A stretch of DNA of 64,000 bases, from positions 937,501-1,001,500 of the forward strand of contig NZ_JTDN01000001.1 of NCBI RefSeq assembly GCF_000802385.1, written 5' to 3'. The position numbers and the translations under genes were made by a program. This DNA comes from Croceibacterium mercuriale (lineage in GTDB: Bacteria; Pseudomonadota; Alphaproteobacteria; Sphingomonadales; Sphingomonadaceae). Of the stretch, positions 36,301 to 42,911 are shown piece after piece (the stretch's first letter is position 1; the number at the start of each line of letters is the position of its first letter). The notes under the pieces are model-generated. The model did no database searches, was not told the DNA's origin, and saw nothing but the letters and a program-made list of their open reading frames with translations.

Positions 36301-36770
36301 TGCCGGCGGTGCCGGTCGCCATGCGGGCAGAGCAGGGCGCCCGGTGGCTGGCGCGCCATGCCGCCGATCTGCCGGCGGAGATGCAGCACGAGATGCTGGC
36401 CACGACCTTGGCCGTGCTGGCGGAACCCGCCTGGGCGGAGCTGTTCGGCCCCGATGCGCTGGCGGAGGTGCCATTGGCGGCGACGGTGGATGGCCAGGTG
36501 ATCGCCGGCACCGCCGATCGCCTGCTGGTCACGCCGACCCGGGTGCTGGTGGCCGACTTCAAGACCGCCCGCCGCCCGCCTGCCAGCGCCGCCGCGATCC
36601 CCGCGGCAACGCGGCGTCAGATGGCGGCCTATGTGGCCGCGCTGGCGGAGATCTACCCGGGTCGCCGGGTCGAGGCGGCCGTCCTCTACACCCAGGTGCC
36701 CGTGCTCTACGCGCTGGACCCGGTCGCGTCGGCGGGAACATTGCCTGCAACGAAGGAAAGCTTGGCCTGA
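33300..36770 (+). CDS. addA: AddA helicase-nuclease subunit
   Basis: This is a 1156-residue UvrD-type ATP-dependent 3'-5' DNA helicase with a C-terminal nuclease. Walker A is SASAGTGKTQ (residues 24-33), followed by CLTFTKAGAAEMAERV. Walker B/II is HILVDEAQDTNSSQW, and motifs V/VI lie near MTVHGSKGLQAP and LLYVAMTRAEEAL. The nuclease motif is VLVADFKTARRP near the end. The GTG at 33300 overlaps the addB stop (GTGA) and has GGGAG upstream. It forms the AddAB complex with the preceding gene product. trxA follows after 66 bases. Confidence 0.95.
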   Translation: MSKVHPLRGEQARAVNPADSVWLSASAGTGKTQVLSARVLRLLLQPDVSPEQILCLTFTKAGAAEMAERVNAVLARWVRLEETVLFGDLEAIGAPTDDATRDRARTRFAAVLDSPGGGLRIDTIHAFSQWLLGAFPEEAEMAPGTQPMEDRDRDLLGRQVLADLLGQWQASGDAEPVGALEALSLRLGPDKARSWLMRCAAARDLWWGPGAWQEPLRTRIDQALGLPAGAGPESVAELCADGLFDCAALQRCLEVNRSWGAATGLKCVDAITLWQGGDGAARAEGFEALKAALFTKDGKPRSLKSLERLDANYEATAARVLASIERVQERAALLQLADMLVPALSLGRRFALAWDAAKMREGLIEFDDLIRRAAALLTVESMGEWIRYKLDRRFDHILVDEAQDTNSSQWSIIGALTEDFFAGQGQHDNKLRTIFVVGDYKQAIFRFQGTSPENFREAKNRFARAMLDRVDNVRLLPERIDARELVELGLGRSYRTAQPVLDFVDAAIGLIGHESMGLDRPPTPHVGDERAGMVTLWRPVIAQPGEDEEPDEEGEGGEGWLSAPERRMADRIAAQIKAMIGLYPLVKGTPRMAGPGDFMVLVRKRRELAGLIVARLHAAGVPVAGVDRLRLGAPLAVKDLLAALRFATQPLDDLSLACLLVSPLVGWSQEQLLQHGWRGDSKGSLWDHLRRSDHPDVLALRVQLEALLARADFEPPHVLLHWLLLGPWQGRARLVARLGQEANDPIDELLNAALAFSATQVPGLTAFLRWFDAGEGELKRDQAGSGGLVRVMTVHGSKGLQAPIVILADATGNPDASPMRDLVLPEQVPGGGLTRAIPLPDPPKELKVGRIAAAEAQARAEEREEHWRLLYVAMTRAEEALFIGGALGKRETEPAADSWYARLSPLMFGDETADPVWGGRRDWGDPPEAPRSLQRRQAELPMPFMPPQWALRAVGTEPRPPRPLAPSAAGSEEGADPPLPPGQPSFAARRGVVIHRLLERLPAVPVAMRAEQGARWLARHAADLPAEMQHEMLATTLAVLAEPAWAELFGPDALAEVPLAATVDGQVIAGTADRLLVTPTRVLVADFKTARRPPASAAAIPAATRRQMAAYVAALAEIYPGRRVEAAVLYTQVPVLYALDPVASAGTLPATKESLA

Positions 36771-36836
36771 TGGCCGCTTGCCTGCCGCCCATGCGCGCCT
36801 ACATCACCTTCCAACGATAGACAGGAGCATCCTTTC

Positions 36837-37157
36837 ATGGCCACCAAGACCGTTACCGACACCAGCTTCCAGACCGACGTCCTCGATTCCGATGTGCCGG
36901 TGCTGGTGGATTTCTGGGCCGATTGGTGTGGACCCTGCAAGATGATCGCTCCTGCGCTGGAAGAGATCAGCGACGAACTGGACGGCCGCGTGACCATCGC
37001 CAAGATGGACATCATGGACAATCCGGAGGTCGCCGGCCGCATGGGCGTGCAGTCGATCCCGCTGATGATCCTGTTCAAGGATGGCGAGCCGGTCGCCCAG
37101 AAGCTGGGCGCGGCGCCCAAGAGTCAGCTGAAGAGCTGGATCGAAAGCGAGATCTGA
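36837..37157 (+). CDS. trxA: Thioredoxin
   Basis: This is a 106-residue general disulfide reductase. The active site WCGPC covers residues 30-34 (WADWCGPCKM), and the cis-Pro is in SIPLMILF near residue 75. Size and sequence match TrxA. AGGAG lies upstream of the ATG. It supplies electrons to peroxiredoxins, ribonucleotide reductase and methionine sulfoxide reductases. It closes the run of genes from ahcY and is followed by a clear terminator. Confidence 0.96.
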   Translation: MATKTVTDTSFQTDVLDSDVPVLVDFWADWCGPCKMIAPALEEISDELDGRVTIAKMDIMDNPEVAGRMGVQSIPLMILFKDGEPVAQKLGAAPKSQLKSWIESEI

Positions 37158-37165
37158 GAGCAAGA

Positions 37166-37189
37166 GGGGAGCCAGCCGGCTCCCCTTTT
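37166..37189 (+). terminator. Rho-independent terminator after trxA
   Basis: GGGGAGCC (37166-37173) and GGCTCCCC (37178-37185) form a perfect 8-bp stem with an AGCC loop, followed by TTTT. It begins 9 bases after the trxA stop. Confidence 0.85.
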
Positions 37190-37225
37190 CACATCTGTGA
37201 ACATTTCACGACTGTAAAACACGCC

Positions 37226-37705
37226 TCAGAGTTGTGGCGCAGGTTCTTCGATCGACCCTTCGGCCGCATACGGACAGGCAAGCAGAACCCGCAGTTCCGG
37301 CTGGTCGTCCGTGCTCACATCTACCCACCGCAGCACCGCAAAGGCAGCCCATTGCAGTGCGCCGGGCAGGCCGTGCGGTAGAGCCAGACTGGGTCCGATC
37401 GCTTCGAGCACCGGCATCTGCCTCAATGTGACCAGGAGCGCGCGCTCGTCGACCGAGCCTGCCGCATCGATGCCGGGCTGCAGCGGGCGGTCGAGACACG
37501 CCTCCGTCAGGGCCAGAAAGCTGTCGCAGGCAACTGCCAGCTGGACGCTGCCATCCGCCGGCATGCCATGCAGCGTAGCCAGTGCGGCCATCGCCGGCAG
37601 CGGATTGACGCCATCGCCCCGGTGCCGCTGCCACAGGCGAAACAGCGCAACCAGCGTCTGTTCGCCGCAGCCGGGCTGCCCGTCAGCGATGGCGCCGGCA
37701 TCCAT
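37226..37705 (-). CDS. Uncharacterised 159-residue protein downstream of fpr
   Basis: It starts at ATG 37705, five bases after the fpr stop, so the two are one transcript. It is predicted to be soluble and mainly helical, with segments TLVALFRLWQRH, ACDSFLALTEAC and SVDERALLVTLRQM. By eye it shares its layout with the 142-residue protein on the other side of fpr (38702-39130), especially the L-F...W start and the E-x-A-(I/L)-L segment, so the two may be distant paralogues. No family was recognised. The link to ferredoxin-NADP reductase suggests a redox-related role, but this is only context. Confidence 0.65.
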   Translation of the reverse strand: MDAGAIADGQPGCGEQTLVALFRLWQRHRGDGVNPLPAMAALATLHGMPADGSVQLAVACDSFLALTEACLDRPLQPGIDAAGSVDERALLVTLRQMPVLEAIGPSLALPHGLPGALQWAAFAVLRWVDVSTDDQPELRVLLACPYAAEGSIEEPAPQL

Positions 37706-37710
37706 GCATG

Positions 37711-38523
37711 TTACCCCACAAAGGCCCGTTCGATCACGTAGTCGCCGGGCTTGTTGTTCGCACCTTCGACCAGGCCGAAGGTCTCCAGCTTGGCCGCCAG
37801 ATCCTTGATCATCGCCATGGAACCGCACAGCATGATGCGGTCGCTTTCCGGGTCGAAGGTCGCCGGCCCGGACAGGCCCTTGAACAGGGTACCATCGTCG
37901 ATGAGCGCGTCGATCCGGCCGGTCGTGTGGAACTCCTCCCGCGTGACGGTGGGCACGTAGTGGAACTGGCGCGCGGCCTCGTCTTCCACCAGCGGATCGC
38001 CCGTCAGCTTGCTTTCCAGGAATTCGCGATAGGCCAGGTCGCCGACCTTGCGCACCGAATGGACGACCACGATTTCCTCGAACATGTCGTACACGTCCGG
38101 GTCGCGGGCCAGGCTCATGAACGGGGCCAGGCCAGTGCCGGTGGAGAGCATGAACAGCCGCTTGCCCGGCTTCAGCGCGTCGGTCACCAGCGTGCCCGTC
38201 GGCTTCTTGCCGACATAGACCTGATCGCCCGCTTGGATGTGCTGCAGGCGCGACGTCAACGGCCCTTCCTGGACGGCGATCGACAGGAATTCGATCTCTT
38301 CGTCATAGGAGGCGCTGGCGACGGAGTAGGCGCGCAGCAGCGGCTTCTTGTCGGATGGCAGGCCGATCATGACGAACTCGCCCGAACGGAAGCGGAAGCT
38401 CGCATCGCGCGTCAGGCGGAAGCTGAACAGCCCGTCGGACCAGTGATGGACCCAGGTGACCGTCTCCACGCTCAGCGCTGCGGTAGGCTCCAGCACCATG
38501 CCATTGCTAACCAGATCGTTCAT
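37711..38523 (-). CDS. fpr: Ferredoxin-NADP reductase
   Basis: This is a 270-residue flavoprotein of the bacterial FPR subclass. The FAD motif RAYSVASASYDEEIEF is near residue 66. The NADP-binding region has MLSTGTGLAPFMSLARD and, later, RIMLCGSMAMIKD. The C-terminus GDYVIERAFVG fits the subfamily that ends in an extension after the aromatic residue. It transfers electrons between NADPH and ferredoxin or flavodoxin and is often linked to oxidative-stress defence and Fe-S assembly. An uncharacterised gene follows 5 bases downstream. Confidence 0.94.
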   Translation of the reverse strand: MNDLVSNGMVLEPTAALSVETVTWVHHWSDGLFSFRLTRDASFRFRSGEFVMIGLPSDKKPLLRAYSVASASYDEEIEFLSIAVQEGPLTSRLQHIQAGDQVYVGKKPTGTLVTDALKPGKRLFMLSTGTGLAPFMSLARDPDVYDMFEEIVVVHSVRKVGDLAYREFLESKLTGDPLVEDEAARQFHYVPTVTREEFHTTGRIDALIDDGTLFKGLSGPATFDPESDRIMLCGSMAMIKDLAAKLETFGLVEGANNKPGDYVIERAFVG

Positions 38524-38701
38524 GCATTCCCCATATCATTCACGCCGTCACGGCCACGCGGCTGTCCGCCGGACCGATCATCCGGCGCCGCGCATCACAG
38601 GTCCCGCGCAAATAGCCGCAATGCAGGCTGGCGCAAGGCATCGGCTAGGTGGGGAGCGGCCGGCGGATGCACAATCCTGACTGCGATGTGGCAGGCGCGG
38701 C

Positions 38702-39130
38702 TCAGCCATTCACGGTCGCGAAGCCGAGTTCCGCATCGGCAAAGGCGCCGGACAGCGCCTGCAGGCTCGCCGACAGCACGGGTGCCGCCTCTGACGTCAC
38801 CAGCGCCGTGCAGATCGTGTCGAGCGTGCGATGCTGTCCATTGCCGGCGGCAATCAGCGCGGAAAGCAGGATCGCCTCATGTTCCGTGATGGCGGAACGC
38901 TGCACCGCGCCGAAGCGCATCGAGGTATGACCGTGATGGCATAACGCGTGCATCGCCTGGTGCAGCGGCTCGACCGCGTCCTTCAGTTCCGCGGAGCGAA
39001 AGGCGCAGGACACCAACCGGCAGACGCAACGCCCGTCCAGCGCGGCACTGGCCCATTGCCGCATGGACCAGACAAACAGCTGCACGTTGCGATCCTGTCG
39101 CACCAGCGGGCGATCGATGAAGTCATACAT
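38702..39130 (-). CDS. Uncharacterised 142-residue protein upstream of fpr
   Basis: It begins MYDFIDRPLVRQDRNVQLF; AGG lies 9 bases before the ATG at 39130. Later segments include CVCRLVSC, AMHALCHHGH and ITEHEAILLSALIAAG. It has several Cys and His residues and is probably soluble and helical. A frame extending upstream to 39646 overlaps nadE and looks spurious. Similar in size and arrangement to the protein encoded at 37226-37705, it may be a paralogue. No known family was recognised. It lies 178 bases upstream of fpr on the same strand. Confidence 0.65.
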   Translation of the reverse strand: MYDFIDRPLVRQDRNVQLFVWSMRQWASAALDGRCVCRLVSCAFRSAELKDAVEPLHQAMHALCHHGHTSMRFGAVQRSAITEHEAILLSALIAAGNGQHRTLDTICTALVTSEAAPVLSASLQALSGAFADAELGFATVNG

Positions 39131-39301
39131 CAGCCCGCACCTGCCGTCTGCCGGTCCGGGTTCCTCGATCCCGCAGCGCCTGCGCCAGCACGGCGCAGGG
39201 TGGGCGCGCCTGCCAGGCGAGTGCGTCGGGCTGGGTATGCGATTGCAGACACCCGCCTGCATGATGATGGCCGAACCGCGCTTCCATCGCCTGCCTCCGC
39301 T

Positions 39302-39375
39302 ATTGCAACTGAATTGCAGGCAAGGGTGCAGCGCTTGCATCAAGCCGTCAACCCGCCTGTTGCAATTTATTCGCA
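39302..39375. promoter_or_regulatory. Paired 11-bp direct repeats of TTGCA
   Basis: ATTGCA occurs at 39302-39307 and 39313-39318, exactly 11 bp apart. A second pair, TTGCA at 39360-39364 and TCGCA at 39371-39375, has the same spacing. This region is upstream of the 142-residue gene. The spacing resembles OmpR/PhoB-type binding sites. Confidence 0.35.
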
Positions 39376-39386
39376 GATAAGCGGCA

Positions 39387-41453
39387 TCACTCCGGGGGTA
39401 GCTGCGCCTCAAGCTCAGCGAGCCACACCGCGGCGCTCGCATCAGACGGCGCCCGCCAGTCGCCGCGAGGGCTGAGTGCCCCGCCGGAGCTGACCTTGGG
39501 CCCGTTGGGGATGGCACTGCGCTTGAACTGGCTGGTGGCGAAGAAGCGGTGCAGGAACTTCTCCAGCCAGTGCCGGATGGTGGCGAGATCGTACGCGTTC
39601 CGCCCGTCCTGCGGAAAAGCGGGCGGCCACAGGCCAGCCGAGGCATCGCGCCAGGCGTGCCAGGCCAGGAAGGCCACCTTTGACGGTCGTTGTCCGAAGC
39701 GCATGATATGATGGAGGAAGAAGTCGTTCAGCTCGTACGGGCCGACGGTCCCCTCGGTGCTTTGCAGTTCCTCGTCTTCGCCCTGCGGGATCAGTTCGGG
39801 GCTGATCTCCTGACCCAGGATCGCCTCCAGCACGGCGTCCGTCGTCGAGTCGAACTGGTCGGTGCGGGTGGCCCACCGGATCAGGTACTGGATCAGCGTC
39901 TTGGGCACGCCAGCATTGACGGCGTAATGGCTCATCTGGTCGCCGACGCCATAGGTGCACCAGCCCAGCGCCAGTTCGGACAGGTCGCCGGTGCCGATCA
40001 CGAACCCGCGATGCTGCCCGGCCAGCCGGAACAGGTAATCCGTGCGCAAGCCCGCCTGCACATTCTCGAACGTCAGGTCATAGACCTTCTCGCCCCGCGC
40101 ATAAGGATGCCCGATATCGGCCAGCATCCGTTCGGCGGCCGGCCGGATGTCGATCTCCGCCGACTGGATGCCCAGCGCGTCCATCAGCTTCCAAGCGTTC
40201 GATTTCGTGCCAGCGGAGGTGCCGAACCCGGGCATGGTAAAGCCCTTGATCGTGGTGCGCGGCAGGTCCAGCCGGTCACACACCTTGGCCGCGACGATCA
40301 GCGCATGGGTGGAATCAAGCCCGCCCGACACGCCGATCACCATGCTCTCGCCACGGGTGGATTCGAAGCGGCGCATCAGGCCATCGACCTGGATGTTGAA
40401 CGCCTCGAAACAATCCTCGTCCAGCTTCTGCGGACGGTTGGGCACGAATGGGAAGCGGCGGATCGGGCGGATCAGCGCGGCTTCTGCCGGTGCCGCCGAC
40501 GGCGAATGGTCGAAGGTGATGGTGGTGAAATGATCCTCCGGGCGGCCGGCCTCCTCCGCATTGTCGTTGAAGGTCTGCAGGCGCAGCCGGTCACCCAGAA
40601 TGCGTTGCGTATCCACGTCGGCGATGCACAGTTGCGGCTTGCGCTCGAACCGCGCGCTTTCGGCCAGCAGGTCACCCAGTTCGTAGATCATGCCCTGACC
40701 ATCCCAAGCGAGATCGGTCGTGCTCTCCCCGTGGCCAGCGGCCGAATAGACGTAGGCGCTGGCGGTGCGGGAAGAGTGCGCACGGCATAGCAGGTGGCGC
40801 TCGTCCGCCTTGCCGATGACGATGTTGCTGGCCGACAGGTTGGTCAGGATCGTCGCCCCGGCAAGCGCGCCGTAGCTGGAGGGCGGGATCGGCGCCCACA
40901 CATCCTCGCAGATCTCCACATGCACGATGAAGCCGGGCAGCCGGGCGGAGGCGAACAGCAGGTCGCAGCCGAAGGGCACGTCCTGCCCGGCGACCCGGAT
41001 CGACATGCCGCCGCGGATGTCGCGCCCATGGGCGAACCAGCGTTTTTCGTAGAACTCGCGGTAATTGGGCAGGTAGCTCTTGGGCACGACCCCCAGCAGC
41101 CGCCCGTCGGCGATCGCCAGCGCGCAATTGTACAACCGTCCGCGGTGGCGCAGCGGTGCGCCGACCAGCAGGACGGGGGCGAGCCCGGCGCTGGCCTCTA
41201 CCAGCACGTCGACCGATTGCTCCACCGCGTCCAGCAGCGCGTCCTGCATCAGCAGGTCGTCCAGCGCATAGGAGGACAGTGACAGCTCGGGATAGACCAG
41301 CAGGTCCACTCCGCATTCGTGCGCCCGCCGCGCCTCGGTCAGGATGGCATCGCGGTTGAACGCGACATCGGACGTGCGGACCGCGGGGGTAGAGGTCGCC
41401 ACCCGGACGAACCCGTGGGTATGGCGATCGTAGAAAGGATGATCCGCGCTCAC
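39387..41453 (-). CDS. nadE: Glutamine-dependent NAD(+) synthetase
   Basis: This 688-residue enzyme amidates NaAD to NAD, the last step of synthesis. The N-terminal nitrilase-type glutaminase carries the Glu56 (VYPELSLS), Lys125 (VPKSYLPN) and Cys182 (VEICEDVW) triad. The C-terminal synthetase has the P-loop SGGLDST at residues 376-382. The two-domain architecture and length are those of glutamine-using NadE, so free ammonia is not required. Its ATG overlaps the pncC stop by 4 bases, tying it to recycling of nicotinamide mononucleotide. Confidence 0.95.
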   Translation of the reverse strand: MSADHPFYDRHTHGFVRVATSTPAVRTSDVAFNRDAILTEARRAHECGVDLLVYPELSLSSYALDDLLMQDALLDAVEQSVDVLVEASAGLAPVLLVGAPLRHRGRLYNCALAIADGRLLGVVPKSYLPNYREFYEKRWFAHGRDIRGGMSIRVAGQDVPFGCDLLFASARLPGFIVHVEICEDVWAPIPPSSYGALAGATILTNLSASNIVIGKADERHLLCRAHSSRTASAYVYSAAGHGESTTDLAWDGQGMIYELGDLLAESARFERKPQLCIADVDTQRILGDRLRLQTFNDNAEEAGRPEDHFTTITFDHSPSAAPAEAALIRPIRRFPFVPNRPQKLDEDCFEAFNIQVDGLMRRFESTRGESMVIGVSGGLDSTHALIVAAKVCDRLDLPRTTIKGFTMPGFGTSAGTKSNAWKLMDALGIQSAEIDIRPAAERMLADIGHPYARGEKVYDLTFENVQAGLRTDYLFRLAGQHRGFVIGTGDLSELALGWCTYGVGDQMSHYAVNAGVPKTLIQYLIRWATRTDQFDSTTDAVLEAILGQEISPELIPQGEDEELQSTEGTVGPYELNDFFLHHIMRFGQRPSKVAFLAWHAWRDASAGLWPPAFPQDGRNAYDLATIRHWLEKFLHRFFATSQFKRSAIPNGPKVSSGGALSPRGDWRAPSDASAAVWLAELEAQLPPE

Positions 41454-41965
41454 TGGCTCAAGGCCTCCTCCAGCATGTCCAGCGCAGTGCGCAGGCAGGC
41501 GATGCGCACACCATCCCGCCCGATCTCACCGAACCGCTCCTCCCGGTGGAAGGCGTCGCCGTTCTTGCGGGCGCAGCCGAAATGGACAAGCCCTTCCTCG
41601 CCATCCTCGCCCCTGCCCGGGGGACCGGCATAGCCGGTGATCGACAATGCGATGTCAGCCTTGGAGGCCGCGAGCGCGCCTGTCGCCATGTCCAGCGCGA
41701 TCTCGCGGCTGACTGCGCCGCAGCTGTCGACGCGCTTGCGCTCGATCGCCAGCAGGTCGCACTTGGCCTGCTTCGCATAGACGACGAAGCCACGTTCGAA
41801 CACGTGGCTGCGACCCGGCACATCCGTCAGCAACGCCGCCAGCAGGCCACCCGTGCAGCTTTCGGCCGTAGCCAGCATCAGGTCGCGATCGCATGCCGCA
41901 TCCAGCACGCGTTCCACCGCCTGCGTGATGTCCGCCGGCAGTACCGGATCAAGCGTTTCGGTCAT
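41450..41965 (-). CDS. pncC: Nicotinamide-nucleotide amidohydrolase (CinA C-terminal family)
   Basis: This 171-residue PncC-type enzyme deamidates NMN to nicotinate mononucleotide, returning it to the NadD/NadE branch. The catalytic Ser is in TAESCTGGLLAA, followed by VFERGFVVYA and SITGYAGPPG, all typical of the CinA C-terminal domain. The N-terminal COG1058 domain of full CinA is absent. It is the first gene of a pncC-nadE pair with an ATGA overlap. The Shine-Dalgarno-like GAGAGG upstream lies in the arm of a hairpin. Confidence 0.92.
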   Translation of the reverse strand: MTETLDPVLPADITQAVERVLDAACDRDLMLATAESCTGGLLAALLTDVPGRSHVFERGFVVYAKQAKCDLLAIERKRVDSCGAVSREIALDMATGALAASKADIALSITGYAGPPGRGEDGEEGLVHFGCARKNGDAFHREERFGEIGRDGVRIACLRTALDMLEEALSQ

Positions 41966-41973
41966 CCTTGTTC

Positions 41974-42005
41974 CCTCTCAGGCGCCTGTTGTTGCAGGTG
42001 AGAGG
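41974..42005 (-). promoter_or_regulatory. Hairpin enclosing the pncC ribosome-binding region
   Basis: On the minus strand CCTCTCA and CCTG pair with CAGG and TGAGAGG around a CAACAA loop, with a 4-base bulge. The 3' arm contains GAGAGG, 8 bases before the pncC ATG, so folding would hide the likely ribosome site. Confidence 0.5.
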
Positions 42006-42052
42006 TCTAACCATACGCGTCCGACAGGCGTTCCCGATTGCACATTTGGCAG

Positions 42053-42715
42053 TCAGAACCCGGCAGCCAGGCGCCCCTGCCGTGCCGCGCCACGCACGAT
42101 GGCGGGTGCCTGGCGATCCTGCGTGTCGCGATGGTCGCGCAGCAGCCGGTCCAGCAGTTCCTGGCCGAACACCCAGTCGCCCAGGCCCGAATCGGCATTG
42201 ATGTGCCCGATCGTGCCCGCGAACACGAAGCGCGAGCCCCAGTCCTGCGCCAGCATTCGCGAGGTGCGCAGCTGGCAGTAATCGTCATTGTCGCTCGCCA
42301 CCAGGAAGGACGGGAAGGGCAGCGCCTTGCGCGGGCAGGCACCGAAGCGGGCGAGGCGCGGATCCGTGCCCGGGCGGTCCACATCGGGCGGTGCCACCAG
42401 CAGGGCGGAGACGACCGGATTGCCCCGGCTGGGCTGCTCGTATTCGGCCCACCACGCCACCGCCAGGCAGCCCAGGCTATGCGCCACCAGAACGACCGGC
42501 CGCTGCGCGCGGGCGATCGCCAGGTTCAGCTTGTTCACCCAGGTGTTGCGATGCGGATCATCCCACATGCCCAGGTCCACCCGGGCACAATCGGCCCGCT
42601 GGCGTTCCCAGCGTGATTGCCAATGTCGCGGATTGGAATTGTTGATGCCCGGTACGATCAGGATCAGCGGGTCATCCGCCATCTTCCGCGGGGCGAGATC
42701 AAGATAATGGGCCAT
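42053..42715 (-). CDS. RBBP9/YdeN-type serine hydrolase
   Basis: This 220-residue alpha/beta hydrolase opens its core with ILIVPGINNSNPRHWQS, the hallmark of the RBBP9/YdeN family. The catalytic triad is readable as Ser80 (VAHSLGC), an Asp near 142-145 (SDNDDY) and His171 (IGHINADSGLGDW). It may start at residue 12 instead. The family has weak esterase activity, and physiological substrates are not established. It lies upstream of pncC on the same strand but is separated by 87 bases and a hairpin. Confidence 0.9.
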   Translation of the reverse strand: MAHYLDLAPRKMADDPLILIVPGINNSNPRHWQSRWERQRADCARVDLGMWDDPHRNTWVNKLNLAIARAQRPVVLVAHSLGCLAVAWWAEYEQPSRGNPVVSALLVAPPDVDRPGTDPRLARFGACPRKALPFPSFLVASDNDDYCQLRTSRMLAQDWGSRFVFAGTIGHINADSGLGDWVFGQELLDRLLRDHRDTQDRQAPAIVRGAARQGRLAAGF

Positions 42716-42845
42716 GCCTGCTCTCCTGCAAGGGTCAGTTTCGCGGCCGTCCGACTCGAGTAGGTCCGACAGCCACCACCTAACTCAACCAGCTGAGTAG
42801 ACAAAGGGCTTGGCGACGGATTGCGGTTCTCGCGCGCCGAGCCGA

Positions 42846-42873
42846 CTGTTCGTGTCACAGTCAATGCGAACAG
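42846..42873. promoter_or_regulatory. Inverted repeat upstream of the fusion gene
   Basis: CTGTTCG (42846-42852) and CGAACAG (42867-42873) form a perfect 7-bp inverted repeat separated by 14 bases, ending 38 bases before the start of the methyltransferase fusion gene. It could be an operator or a leader hairpin. Confidence 0.35.
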
Positions 42874-42911
42874 CATTGGCAAGGCTGCCGGGTTGCAGCA
42901 AAGGAACGGCA

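Noticed and set aside
33681-36389. A 902-codon minus-strand frame opposite addA
   Set aside because: It is antisense to a gene with all helicase motifs; no domain was recognised.
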